Part shown: positions 42,891-51,094 of the stretch, one piece after another
Layout: each line of letters opens with the position of its first letter
Numbering within the stretch: position 1 is the stretch's first letter
Source: Variovorax paradoxus
GTDB lineage: Bacteria; Pseudomonadota; Gammaproteobacteria; Burkholderiales; Burkholderiaceae_C
Direction of reading: 5' to 3'
DNA length: 64,000 bases
Assembly (NCBI RefSeq): GCF_030815975.1
Contig: NZ_JAUSXL010000002.1
Coordinates: 4,328,501 to 4,392,500, forward strand
Notes under the pieces: generated by a model
Told to the model about the DNA's origin: nothing
The model's input: only the letters and a program-made list of their open reading frames with translations
The model's database searches: none
Translations under genes and position numbers: made by a program

Positions 42891-43436
42891 CTATTTCGAC
42901 TCCATCATCTTCTTCAGGTGGGAGAGCCCGCCGCGGTAGACGTCGGTCACGGCCTTGATCGCGGCTTCGTCGTTCTGGTCCGGCGGCGGATCGTTGTTGG
43001 GATAGCCGCGGTAGAAGGCGCCGCGCCATTCGACGACCGACTTGCCGCCGTCGGCCACCACCGAGAGCACGGAGGTGTAGTTGGTGACCGGCAGCGCCCC
43101 GCCATCCTTGGCGCGGTAGTTGTATTTCATCTTCGCGTCGTCGTAGCCCTCGAGCGTCTCGACCAGCGTGCCGCCGCCCTTGAGCTTGACGGTCCTGACC
43201 GAGCCTTCGGTGTTGCCCTTGTCGGCCGCGCTGTCGGCCACTGCCGGATGCCAGTCCTTCAGCGCGTTGAAATTCTTGATCTTGGCCCACACGGCATCGG
43301 CTGGCGCCTCGATGGTGACCTTTTCGCTCACCTTCTGGCGCGTGGGCCCGTGGGCCTGGCTCGGGGCCGATGCGGCGAGCAGGATCGATGCGAGAAGAAC
43401 GGAGAGAGCCCGTCGGCCGGAAGGGTGTGTCAGCAT
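42891..43436 (-). CDS. mxaD: SRPBCC-family periplasmic protein, MxaD-like
   Basis: A 181-residue protein with a signal peptide (cleavage near SQAHG, residue 28) and a START/polyketide-cyclase-like domain: VTIEAPADAVWAKIKNFNAL, DWHPAVADS, VRTVKLKGGGTLVETLEGYD and VVEWRGAFYRGYPNND. MxaD of methylotrophs has this fold and aids electron transfer between methanol dehydrogenase and its cytochrome. Here it lies between a beta-propeller gene and mxaR. Confidence 0.85.
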   Translation of the reverse strand: MLTHPSGRRALSVLLASILLAASAPSQAHGPTRQKVSEKVTIEAPADAVWAKIKNFNALKDWHPAVADSAADKGNTEGSVRTVKLKGGGTLVETLEGYDDAKMKYNYRAKDGGALPVTNYTSVLSVVADGGKSVVEWRGAFYRGYPNNDPPPDQNDEAAIKAVTDVYRGGLSHLKKMMESK

Positions 43437-43483
43437 GGAAACGTCCGTGATGAGGTGGAGAAAAAAATCGGTCGAGAAATATG

Positions 43484-44464
43484 TCAGGGCTCGATCGGCG
43501 CGCCGATGAAGGCGCCGAACCCGCGGCTGTTCTGCCCCGTGGCGATGGTCTTGCGCTTCTGCCCGCTCGCGGCATCGAGCACCTGCACGTTGTCGTCCAT
43601 CCAGTTCACGACATAGACGCGGTCGCCGTGCGCGGCAATGCCTTCCGGGTAGGCGAAGCCGGGGAGGGTGCGCAGCAGCTTCAGCGAGTCGGCGTCGATC
43701 ACGCTGACCGTGTCTTCATGCTGGTTGGTCACGTAGAGCAGTGCGCCGCCCTGCGCCAGCGCGGCGCCGTAGGGGGCCTTGCCCACCTTCACCGTGGCGA
43801 TGACGGCGGGCCGGCGCGCATCGCGCATGTCGACCACCGAAACGTCGTTGCTCTGCACATTGAGCGCATAGAGCCGCGAGCGCGCAGCGTCGTAGAGCAG
43901 CGCGAACGGATGGCTGCCGACACGCACGCGCGCCAGCACCCGCCGTGCGGCCGCGTCGACCACGGCCACGCTGTCGTCGTCGCGCTCGGCCACGAACACG
44001 GTGGTGCCGTCGGGATGTGCGGCCACGCCGGCGGGCGCACGGCCGACCGCGATCGACGCCAGGGGCCTTGCGGCACCGGTGGCTTGCGCGTCGAACACCA
44101 GCAGCTGGCTGCTGTACCAGTCGGCCACGTACAGGTGCCGGCCGTCGCCCGAGATGTCGATGCCCACCGGCCCGTCTCCGGCCGGCAGCGTGTTCACGAC
44201 CTTCTGCTGGCGCATGTCGATGACCGAGATGGTCTTGCTGTCGGGGTTGGAGACGAACGCCTTGCCGGCGCGGCTGGACGCCACCACGCCGGCCGGCGAC
44301 CGGCCCACGGGAACGGTGGCCACCACCTGCTCGGAGGCGAGATCGATCACCGACACGTCATGGCTGCCCTGGTTGGTGATGTAGGCGAACGGCGAGGCCC
44401 AGGCCGAGGCGCAGAGCAGCATGGCGGCAACCCCGGCGTGCACAGGTGTTGCGGTACCCGTCAT
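43484..44464 (-). CDS. Periplasmic YVTN-type beta-propeller protein
   Basis: A 326-residue secreted protein with a signal peptide ending near SAWASP and about seven 40-residue blades, each with the pattern D-x-V-S-V-I-D and Y-V-x-N (FAYITNQGSHDVSVIDLAS, KTISVIDMRQQKVV, LLYVTNQHEDTVSVID). Such proteins accompany PQQ-dependent alcohol oxidation loci; their role is not defined, and a metal- or protein-binding function is possible. It shares type, not close sequence, with the propeller at 50099. Confidence 0.85.
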   Translation of the reverse strand: MTGTATPVHAGVAAMLLCASAWASPFAYITNQGSHDVSVIDLASEQVVATVPVGRSPAGVVASSRAGKAFVSNPDSKTISVIDMRQQKVVNTLPAGDGPVGIDISGDGRHLYVADWYSSQLLVFDAQATGAARPLASIAVGRAPAGVAAHPDGTTVFVAERDDDSVAVVDAAARRVLARVRVGSHPFALLYDAARSRLYALNVQSNDVSVVDMRDARRPAVIATVKVGKAPYGAALAQGGALLYVTNQHEDTVSVIDADSLKLLRTLPGFAYPEGIAAHGDRVYVVNWMDDNVQVLDAASGQKRKTIATGQNSRGFGAFIGAPIEP

Positions 44465-44486
44465 GGCGATCTGCCCGGGACGCGGC

Positions 44487-44858
44487 TCAGCGCGCGGTGG
44501 CCGGGCCGATGAAGCAGCCCTTGTTCGCCTTGGCCTGGAGCGCCTTGTAGCGCTTGATGTCGGCCTGCAGTTTTTCCGAATCGCGGATGTAGCCGCCGCG
44601 CTCGCCGCCGATGGTGGTGGCCTTGGCGGCGGTGCTCAGGTCCACGTATTCCGAGTACCTGATTTCCCTTGCCAGCGCGTCGAGGGCGCAGGAGCACTTG
44701 TTCGTCATTTCGAAGTTGCCGGCGTCCGGATGCGCGGCGATGCATTCCTGCACGTACAGCACCCGGTCCACGGTGGGAAAGTCGTTGGCGTGCGGCGCGC
44801 CATGCACCGCCATCGGAAGGCCGAGAAGACAACAAAGAAGGCGGACTGTTTTTTTCAT
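44487..44858 (-). CDS. Small periplasmic cysteine-containing protein of the xox cluster, unknown function
   Basis: A 123-residue protein with a signal peptide (MKKTVRLLCCLLGLPMAVHG, cleavage near residue 20) and four cysteines in the mature part (YVQECIAAHP, TNKCSCALDAL, NKGCFIGPA), likely in two disulfides. The mature part is helical and charged. I do not recognise the family by name. It is kept in the same direction between the beta-propeller and another unknown protein downstream of xoxJ, which suggests a role in XoxF function or assembly. Confidence 0.75.
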   Translation of the reverse strand: MKKTVRLLCCLLGLPMAVHGAPHANDFPTVDRVLYVQECIAAHPDAGNFEMTNKCSCALDALAREIRYSEYVDLSTAAKATTIGGERGGYIRDSEKLQADIKRYKALQAKANKGCFIGPATAR

Positions 44859-44890
44859 GGCGTTCGCTGATGTTCGAGAGAAGCGCGGCG

Positions 44891-45574
44891 CTAGCGCGCC
44901 GGCGCCTTGGCTCCGTCGATGAGAAGTTCCTCGACGAGCAGCGGCTGGGCCGCGGCGCTTTCGCCTGGGACGGAAGTGCGGATGCCGTAGACGCCGCCCG
45001 GCACCGCGTCGGACAGCGTGAAGCGGTAGCTCTTGGTCGCGAACTTTTCGTACTTCGGCCGATTGGGGTCGTCCAGGAAGGGGCTGAACACGATTTCCTT
45101 GCCCTTGATGGCGCGGCCCTGGTAGCGCAGCGACACCTCGCGCACTTCGGCGTCCTGGTAGATCGCCATGCGGATGCGCTTGCGGAAGTGATAGTCGGAG
45201 CCGCGCGTGAGCCGCTTCATCTCGCGCACGTCATGCTCCAGAAAATAGAGGATGACGGGATTGCCATCGGCGGCCGGCACGTCGGGCACCTGCAGCTTGC
45301 GCGCGCCGCTCAGGAACACGCCCTTGGCATCGCAGCAGCGGCCATCGTCCTTGGCGCTCAGGGCAACGGTCACGCTGTCGGCAAATGGCTCTTCGAAGCT
45401 GCCGGTCTTGCCGAAGGTGTAGCGCAGCAGCATGGGCGCCTGCAGGCCCTGCAGTTGCGGTGTCATGAACAGCAGGCGTTCGGCGGGCGAAAAGTCGCGC
45501 TTGTCGGGCTCGGCATGCGAGGCCGGGGCGGGCAAGAGCAGGACGCAGAGCGAAGCGGCGAGGGCGAAGCGCAT
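44891..45574 (-). CDS. Periplasmic protein of the xox cluster, unknown function
   Basis: A 227-residue protein with a signal peptide (ALAASLCVLLLPAPASHAEP). The mature part is predicted mainly beta, with FMTPQLQGLQAPMLLRYTF, a vicinal cysteine pair in AKDDGRCCDAKGVF, YFLEHDVREMKRLTRGSDYH and IVFSPFLDDPNRPKYEKF. I do not recognise the family. Conserved position between xoxJ and the cysteine protein suggests it belongs to the alcohol dehydrogenase system. ATG 45574 was chosen because the signal peptide starts there; it is 16 bases from the xoxJ stop. Confidence 0.75.
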   Translation of the reverse strand: MRFALAASLCVLLLPAPASHAEPDKRDFSPAERLLFMTPQLQGLQAPMLLRYTFGKTGSFEEPFADSVTVALSAKDDGRCCDAKGVFLSGARKLQVPDVPAADGNPVILYFLEHDVREMKRLTRGSDYHFRKRIRMAIYQDAEVREVSLRYQGRAIKGKEIVFSPFLDDPNRPKYEKFATKSYRFTLSDAVPGGVYGIRTSVPGESAAAQPLLVEELLIDGAKAPAR

Positions 45575-45590
45575 GGGAAAGAACGGCAAC

Positions 45591-46481
45591 TCAGTTGGTG
45601 GGAGCCCCGAACGACGCATCGACCACCGGAACGCCGAATTCCTTCAGGATCGCCTGGATCTCGGGCGCCTTGGATTCGATCAGCCCCTCGATCTGCTGCT
45701 TCCATTCGCGCTCGCCGTAGCGCACGCCCATGGCCATCTGGTAGTCGAGCCGCACGCCCTTTTCGGACTTGAGCGGCACCACGACGAGGGCCGGGTTCTT
45801 GACGCGGCGGGCGAAGAAGCCCGCGATCGGGCCCCAGACGACCACGGCATCGAGCTTGCCTTCGGCCAGATCCTTCTCGACGATCTCGCCCGGGTATTGC
45901 GCGGGGTCGGCGCTCATGAGCTTGTAGGGCACGCCCTGTTCGAGCAGGCCATGCTTGTTGAGCCATTGCGAAGCCGGCGAGCGGTCGTAGATGCCGATGC
46001 GCAGCGACTTCAGCTTGGCCGCATCGAGCTTGAGAAAATCTTCCGCCGAGGCCACGTTGTCCATGCCCTTGCCCTTGGGAAAGACCAGCGCATAGGTCGA
46101 GCGGTAATACGGCTTGGTGACCGAGACCTCGTCGAGCCCGACGGGCACGCCCATCACGATGTCGCACGGGTAGTCCTGCCCCGGCAGCTTGAAGCGCAGC
46201 GTGTTGCGGAAGAAGGCCAGCCGCTGCGGGAACGAGTAGTACGTGACCGGCAGGCCCAGCGTCTTGCCGAACAGCTCGGCAATGCGGTTTTCGATGCCCT
46301 CTCCCTTGGTGTTGGAGAACGGCATGTTGTTGGGGTCCTGGCAGACGCGCAGCGCCTTGCGCGGCGGCGTCTCCTGGGCCAGGGCGGGAAGCAGCGCGCA
46401 GCAGCATGCCGCGCCCAGCAGGCCCGCCCGCAGGCGGGCGCTCAGGGAAAGGGGCTTGGCAGCATGCTGCCGGGCGGTCAT
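45591..46481 (-). CDS. xoxJ: Periplasmic substrate-binding-like protein XoxJ
   Basis: A 296-residue member of the quinoprotein-dehydrogenase-associated binding proteins (MxaJ/XoxJ). The signal peptide ends near LPALAQ (residue 36). The type II binding-protein fold shows ALRVCQDPNNMPFSNTKGEG, LPGQDYPCDIVMGVPVGLDE and LRIGIYDRSPASQWLNKHGL. XoxJ is thought to help activate or mature XoxF. ATG 46481 overlaps the xoxG stop by 4 bases, so the two are coupled. Confidence 0.92.
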   Translation of the reverse strand: MTARQHAAKPLSLSARLRAGLLGAACCCALLPALAQETPPRKALRVCQDPNNMPFSNTKGEGIENRIAELFGKTLGLPVTYYSFPQRLAFFRNTLRFKLPGQDYPCDIVMGVPVGLDEVSVTKPYYRSTYALVFPKGKGMDNVASAEDFLKLDAAKLKSLRIGIYDRSPASQWLNKHGLLEQGVPYKLMSADPAQYPGEIVEKDLAEGKLDAVVVWGPIAGFFARRVKNPALVVVPLKSEKGVRLDYQMAMGVRYGEREWKQQIEGLIESKAPEIQAILKEFGVPVVDASFGAPTN

Positions 46482-46882
46482 TTGTTTTCTTCCACTCGGG
46501 CGCGGGTGATCGCGCCGTCGGAACGGCCCTTGAGGTAGGCGTAGAGCTGGTTGATGTTCTCCATCACCGCGGGGTTGTTGCCGAAGCTCTGCATGCCCTT
46601 GTCGAGCCTTCCATCGCGCACGGTCTTGATGAAGTCTTCCTTCTTCATTGTCTTGAGGCTGTTGATCAGCGAGGGGCCGACCATGCCTTCCTGGTTCGGG
46701 CCGTGGCAACGGTCGCAAGCGGCGGAGCGCCAGGTGCGGAAACCCTTCATGGTTTCGGGGTCCACCTTGTAGCCATCGGTTACTTTGTAGGGCGCGGGGT
46801 CTGGCGCGGCAATGGCCAGTGTGCAGGCCACGCCGGCAAGCAGGACGAGGGAAGGCAGCAACGTTGACTTACGAAATTTCAT
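46478..46882 (-). CDS. xoxG: Cytochrome c XoxG, electron acceptor of XoxF
   Basis: A 134-residue periplasmic c-type cytochrome with a signal peptide ending near AIAAP. The heme motif is Cys56-Asp-Arg-Cys59-His60 (SAACDRCHGPNQEG), and the likely axial methionine is Met97 in KGMQSFGNNP. It takes electrons from the PQQ enzyme XoxF and passes them to the respiratory chain. It lies 95 bases downstream of xoxF, after a stem-loop, in the classical xoxFGJ order. Confidence 0.93.
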   Translation of the reverse strand: MKFRKSTLLPSLVLLAGVACTLAIAAPDPAPYKVTDGYKVDPETMKGFRTWRSAACDRCHGPNQEGMVGPSLINSLKTMKKEDFIKTVRDGRLDKGMQSFGNNPAVMENINQLYAYLKGRSDGAITRARVEENK

Positions 46883-46917
46883 GGCTCCTGGGTCTCCGAT
46901 ATCTTTGAAAGTACGAG

Positions 46918-46945
46918 GGAGAGCCCTCCAGCGAGTGCTCTCCCG
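46918..46945 (-). terminator. Stem-loop between xoxF and xoxG
   Basis: GGGAGAGC (46918-46925) and GCTCTCCC (46938-46945) form an 8-base-pair stem with a 12-base loop in the 95-base gap between xoxF and xoxG. No T run follows on the minus strand. It may slow transcription or protect the xoxF message so that XoxF is made in excess of XoxG. Confidence 0.45.
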
Positions 46946-46977
46946 GTCCGCATGAAGCGGCTAAGGTCTCCTCGGTC

Positions 46978-48804
46978 TTACTTGGGTACTGCGAAGACGG
47001 TCAGCGAGCCGCCGAGCTCGGTGTACTGGCTCAGTTCCTTGTAGCCGCCGACGGCGCCGAGGCCTTCGGTGCTCTTCTCGGGGTCGATGCCTGCAGCCAT
47101 GCCGATGCCGGCCCAGCCGCCGATGCCCGAGAACACGCCGATGTACTGCTTGCCCTTGTGCTCGTAGGTGAACACGTTGCCGATGATGCCGGACGGGGTC
47201 TTGAACTTGAACAGTTCCTTGTTGATGTCCTTGGCATCCACGCACTTCAGGTAGCCCTCCAGCGTGCCGTAGCAGGAGATTCCGCCGGCGGTGTTCAGCG
47301 AGCCGCTCCACACCGAGAACTTCTCGGCCTTGCTCTGCACGATCTTGCCGGTGCCTGCGTCCCACGCGATGAAGTTGCCCATGCCGCCATGGCTGCCCGG
47401 CGTGGGATACATCGAGAGCGTGGCGCCCACATACGGCTGGCCAGCCGTGTATTCGACCTTGAACGGCTCGTAGTCCATGCAGACGTGGTTCGTCGGCACG
47501 TAGAAGAGCTTGGTGTTGGGGTCGTAGGAGGCGGGTTGCTGGTCCTTGCTGCCCAGCGCTGCGGGGCAGACGCCCTTGGTGTTGACGTCGGCGCCGTTCT
47601 GCGCGGTCGAATACTTGGCAACCACCTGCGGCCGGCCGGTCTTCATGTCGACGTGCGTGGCCCAGTTCACCTTGGGGTCGTACTTCTCGGCCACCAGCAG
47701 CGCGCCGGTCACGCGGTCCAGCGTGTAGGCGAAGCCATTGCGGTCGAAGTGCACCAGCGCCTTGGTCGGCTTGCCCTTGACGTTGATGTCCGCCAGGATC
47801 ATTTCGTTGATCCCGTCGAAGTCCCACTCGTCGAACGGCGTCATCTGGTAGACCCAGTTGACCTTGCCGGTGTCCACGTCGCGCGACCAGATGCTCATCG
47901 ACCACTTGTTGTCGCCGGGCCGCTGCGACGGGTTCCAGGTCGACGGGTTTCCGGTGCCGTAGTACACGGCATTGGTCGCCTTGTCGTAGCTGTACCAGCC
48001 CCAGGTGGTGCCGCCGCCGATCTTCCACTGGTCGCCCTTCCAGGTCTTGAGCGAAGAGTCCTTGCCGACCGGCGCCATCTTGCCGTCGGTCCAGGTCATG
48101 GTCTTGGCCGGGTCCATCAGCATTTCTTCGTCCGGCCCGGTGCTGAAGCCTTTCCACGCCAGCTTGCCGTCCTTGATGTTGTAGGCGGCAAGGAAGCCGC
48201 GCACGCCGAACTCGCCGCCGCTGATGCCGGTGATGACCTTGTCCTTGAAGACGTGGGGCGCATTGGTGTTGGTGGCGCCGACCTTCGGATCGCCGTTCTT
48301 CACCGTCCACGCCACCTTGCCGGTCTTGGCGTCGAGCGCGACGAGGGTGGTGTCGGCCTGTTGCAGGAAGACCTTTCCTTCCGCATAGGCAAGCCCCCGG
48401 TTCACCGTGTCGCAGCACATGACCGCGATCACCGACTGGTCCTGCTTGGGTTCGTACTTCCACAGGATCTTCTGGGTCTCGACGTCGAGCGCGAACACCT
48501 TGTTCGGGAACGGCGAGTGCAGGTACATGACGCCATCGACCACCAGGGGCGAACCCTCGTGGCCGCGCAGCACGCCGGTGGAGAAGGTCCACGCAACCTG
48601 CATCTTGCCCACGTTGCTCTTGGTGATCTGGTTCAACTTGCTGTATCGCTGGTTGAACATATCGCCCGCTTGCGTGGCCCAGTTCTTCGAGTTGGCGATG
48701 TTTTTCTCGACGTCGGCATTGGCAAGCGCCAAGGCCGGAAGAGCCAACATCGCGACGCCGATATGCCGTACGAGACGGCCGGCGATCTGCCTGGAAAACT
48801 TCAT
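46978..48804 (-). CDS. xoxF: Lanthanide-dependent PQQ methanol/alcohol dehydrogenase XoxF
   Basis: A 608-residue periplasmic quinoprotein with a signal peptide ([20 protein letters not shown], cleavage near residue 30) and an eight-bladed propeller. Cys130-Cys131 (AVMCCDTV) form the vicinal disulfide over PQQ. Predicted metal ligands are Glu198 (GGEFGVRG), Asn286 (TGNPSTWN), catalytic Asp328 and Asp330 in EWDFDGIN. The aspartate two residues after the catalytic one marks lanthanide enzymes; calcium MxaF lacks it. It oxidises methanol and perhaps other alcohols. GAGGAG stands 7 bases before ATG 48804. No mxaI small subunit is present. Confidence 0.96.
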   Translation of the reverse strand: MKFSRQIAGRLVRHIGVAMLALPALALANADVEKNIANSKNWATQAGDMFNQRYSKLNQITKSNVGKMQVAWTFSTGVLRGHEGSPLVVDGVMYLHSPFPNKVFALDVETQKILWKYEPKQDQSVIAVMCCDTVNRGLAYAEGKVFLQQADTTLVALDAKTGKVAWTVKNGDPKVGATNTNAPHVFKDKVITGISGGEFGVRGFLAAYNIKDGKLAWKGFSTGPDEEMLMDPAKTMTWTDGKMAPVGKDSSLKTWKGDQWKIGGGTTWGWYSYDKATNAVYYGTGNPSTWNPSQRPGDNKWSMSIWSRDVDTGKVNWVYQMTPFDEWDFDGINEMILADINVKGKPTKALVHFDRNGFAYTLDRVTGALLVAEKYDPKVNWATHVDMKTGRPQVVAKYSTAQNGADVNTKGVCPAALGSKDQQPASYDPNTKLFYVPTNHVCMDYEPFKVEYTAGQPYVGATLSMYPTPGSHGGMGNFIAWDAGTGKIVQSKAEKFSVWSGSLNTAGGISCYGTLEGYLKCVDAKDINKELFKFKTPSGIIGNVFTYEHKGKQYIGVFSGIGGWAGIGMAAGIDPEKSTEGLGAVGGYKELSQYTELGGSLTVFAVPK

Positions 48805-49338
48805 AAATGTCTCCTCACATCTCAGTGGGTTTTGAACACGGTCATGGCAGCAGCCTGCGGATCTTTCGATCACCTTGGCGAAAGCAGCGGACCGCAACAT
48901 CCATGCCCGCCATTCCAACCCGCGCTGGTCCGCCATGCCCATGTGCCGTCGATGCGAAAGCGCAAGCTTCCACTCGCAAGAGCCCGGGCGAGAAGACCTG
49001 CATGCAACGCGCGGCGGCATGCCGCGACGCGCCGGGACCGGCATCGAACCTAGGGGAAATCCCGAGCGTTCGATGCGCTGTCCGACGCCGCACGCCGCGC
49101 ATTGCCGTGGCCCTGCATCGTGTGCGCATCAAATTTGACGCAAAGTGTCTCGTGCGACGTAACGAATGTCGAGCGACCAGGGCTTGCAGGGGAGTGCGGA
49201 GACGCTCGCGCGGGGCAAATGAGCAGGGATACCTCACAGTGAAAACCCTCGATCTGCGGAGGCACAGAATTTGCGGATCGAAAGCAAACGACCCATACCA
49301 TTGAGACCCCGAAAGCCCGGCAGACCCCATCGTTCTAC
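48805..49338. promoter_or_regulatory. 534-base divergent intergenic region between xoxF and the ABC cassette
   Basis: No convincing gene is seen. Short frames exist but lack family features and good ribosome sites. The region holds the control signals for xoxF (minus) and the ABC/TonB cassette (plus). It includes the -24/-12 match described separately and a less GC-rich stretch at 49125-49170 (ATCAAATTTGACG, GACGTAACGAATG) that could carry a second promoter. The plus-strand gene has no strong ribosome site before ATG 49339. Confidence 0.6.
48894..48909 (-). promoter_or_regulatory. xoxF: Candidate sigma-54 (-24/-12) promoter of xoxF
   Basis: On the minus strand the sequence is GGGCATGGATGTTGCG, compared with TGGCACG-N4-TTGCW. 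GG and GC are at exact N10 spacing, and TTGC is complete. The start of transcription would be near 48882, giving a leader of about 78 bases before ATG 48804, a normal geometry. An activator with GAFTGA is encoded at 12639. Seen by eye only. Confidence 0.45.
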
Positions 49339-50052
49339 ATGCTGCGAACCATCGACTTAACCAAGCGCTACGGCACACGCACGGCGCTGCAGTCGTTGTC
49401 GCTGCATGTGCCCGCGGGCCAGTTCGTGGCGCTGCTCGGGCCCAACGGCGCGGGCAAGTCGACGCTGTTCCAGGTGCTCACGGGCATGTTCGCGGCCGAC
49501 GAAGGCGAGGTCGAAGTGGCCGGCCATTCGCTGCGCCGCTGCGCGACCGCGGCGCTGCGCCACATCGGCGTGGTGTTCCAGCAGATGTCGCTCGACCTGG
49601 ACCTGAGCATCCGGCGCAACCTGCTGTTCCAGGCCGACCTGCACGGCCTGCCGCGGCGGCTCGCGAACGAGCGCATCGCATCGGCCTGCGAGCGGCTGAA
49701 CATCGACGCCGACCTCGACCGCAAGGTGCGCGAGCTGTCGGGCGGCAACCGCCGCAAGGTCGAGCTCGCGCGCGCGGGCCTGCACCGCCCCGCGGTGCTG
49801 CTGATGGACGAGGCCACGGTCGGGCTCGACCCGAAATCGCGCCAGGACCTGCTCGCCGCCCTGCATGCGGATGTACGCGAGCGCGGCGTGTGCGTGCTGT
49901 GGGCCACGCACCGGGTCGAGGAAGCCGAGGAGGCCGACCGCGTGCTGGTGCTGCACAAGGGATCGCTGCTGGCGGACGGCACGCCGGCCGATGTGGGCCG
50001 GCAGCTTGGCGGGGCCACCCTGGAGGCGGGCTTCATCGCCCGTACCGCCTGA
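49339..50052 (+). CDS. ABC transporter ATP-binding protein, PQQ-alcohol-oxidation type
   Basis: A 237-residue ATPase. Walker A is LLGPNGAGKSTLFQ, the signature is LSGGNRRKVELARAG, Walker B is VLLMDEATVGLDP and the switch His is in ATHRVEEAEE. It is of the ABC-2/daunorubicin exporter group and belongs to the sets found with PQQ-dependent alcohol dehydrogenases. It pairs with the permease at 52251. The same gene types occur in lanthanide utilisation (lut) loci of Methylobacterium, making metal or metallophore traffic a likely role. Confidence 0.9.
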   Translation: MLRTIDLTKRYGTRTALQSLSLHVPAGQFVALLGPNGAGKSTLFQVLTGMFAADEGEVEVAGHSLRRCATAALRHIGVVFQQMSLDLDLSIRRNLLFQADLHGLPRRLANERIASACERLNIDADLDRKVRELSGGNRRKVELARAGLHRPAVLLMDEATVGLDPKSRQDLLAALHADVRERGVCVLWATHRVEEAEEADRVLVLHKGSLLADGTPADVGRQLGGATLEAGFIARTA

Positions 50053-50098
50053 TACCTGACACCTGACGAACTCGAGCCAACAAAAATGGAGACATCGC

Positions 50099-51094
50099 AT
50101 GCCGCAACGTTCTTTCCCGGTCCTTGGTGCGCTGGTCCGCGCCGCTGCTAGCGGGTTCGTGCTGGCCGCCGCCAGTGGTGCCGCGCCGGCGCAGGGCACC
50201 GCCTACGTCTCGAGCGAGAAGGACAGCGCGCTGACGATGATCGACCTTGCAACGCTGGCGGTGAAAGGCACGATCCCGACCTGCAAGCGCGCACGCCACA
50301 TCCAGCTGACACCCGAGCGCCAGATCATGGTGGCTTGCACCGATTCCAACCAGGCCGACCTGATCGACCCCGCGAGCGGCAAGTCGGTGCGGCGCATTCC
50401 GCTGGGCGACGAGCCCGAGGCCTTCGACCTCTCGCCGGACGGCAAGGTCATCTACGTGTCCAACGAGGACGCGGGCGAGGCCAGCTTCATCGATGCGGCC
50501 AGCGGCAAGAAGCTGCGCTCGGTCAAGGTGGGCGCGGAGCCGGAGGGCGTCAAGGTCAGCGCCGACGGCAAGACCCTGTACGTGACTTCGGAGGTGGCCA
50601 GCCTCGTGCATGCGATCGACACGGCCAGCGGCAAGGTCGTGAAGAACATCAAGGTCGGCAAGCGGCCGCGGCGCATGGCCATCACGCCCGACGGCAAGGA
50701 GCTGTGGGTCACCAACGAACTGGGCGCCAGCGTCAGCATCGTCTCCACCGCCACGCACGAGGTGATCGACACGCTGAAATTCGAAGTGAAGGGCGCGCGC
50801 GCCGAAGACATCACGCCCGTGGGCATCCAGATGACGAGCGACGGCAAGCGGGCCTTCGTGGGCCTGGGCCGCGCCAACCACGTGGCCTTCGTCGACGTGG
50901 CCAGCCGCAAGGTCGGCTCGCTGGTGCTGGTCGGCAAGCGGGCCTGGAACGTCACGCTCGACAAGGCGCAGGCGCGGCTCTACGTGGTCAACGGATTGAG
51001 CGACGACGTGACGGTGGTCGACGTGGCCGGCGCCAAGGCCATCAAGAGCGTTCCGGTGGGGCGCGTGCCCTATGGGCTCGTGATCGTCGAATGA
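50099..51094 (+). CDS. PQQ-catabolism-associated beta-propeller protein
   Basis: A 331-residue exported YVTN propeller with a signal peptide ending near AAPAQG (residue 33). Blades repeat as TAYVSSEKDSALTMIDLAT, KVIYVSNEDAGEASFIDAAS and TLYVTSEVASLVHAIDTAS. This family is found almost only beside the ABC cassette for PQQ-linked alcohol oxidation. Its job is unknown; it may bind metal or the ABC binding protein. The stop overlaps the next start (ATGA). Confidence 0.88.
   Translation: MPQRSFPVLGALVRAAASGFVLAAASGAAPAQGTAYVSSEKDSALTMIDLATLAVKGTIPTCKRARHIQLTPERQIMVACTDSNQADLIDPASGKSVRRIPLGDEPEAFDLSPDGKVIYVSNEDAGEASFIDAASGKKLRSVKVGAEPEGVKVSADGKTLYVTSEVASLVHAIDTASGKVVKNIKVGKRPRRMAITPDGKELWVTNELGASVSIVSTATHEVIDTLKFEVKGARAEDITPVGIQMTSDGKRAFVGLGRANHVAFVDVASRKVGSLVLVGKRAWNVTLDKAQARLYVVNGLSDDVTVVDVAGAKAIKSVPVGRVPYGLVIVE

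Noticed and set aside
46961..48592. 543-codon minus-strand frame inside xoxF
   Set aside because: It is a shifted frame of xoxF, rich in Arg, His and Gln, with no recognisable domain. The XoxF frame has all PQQ and metal motifs.
48807..49304. 165-codon plus-strand frame in the xoxF-ABC intergenic region
   Set aside because: The protein is basic and cysteine-rich without homology-like features. There is no ribosome site, and it would cover the promoter region of xoxF. Overlapping frames on the other strand look equally random.
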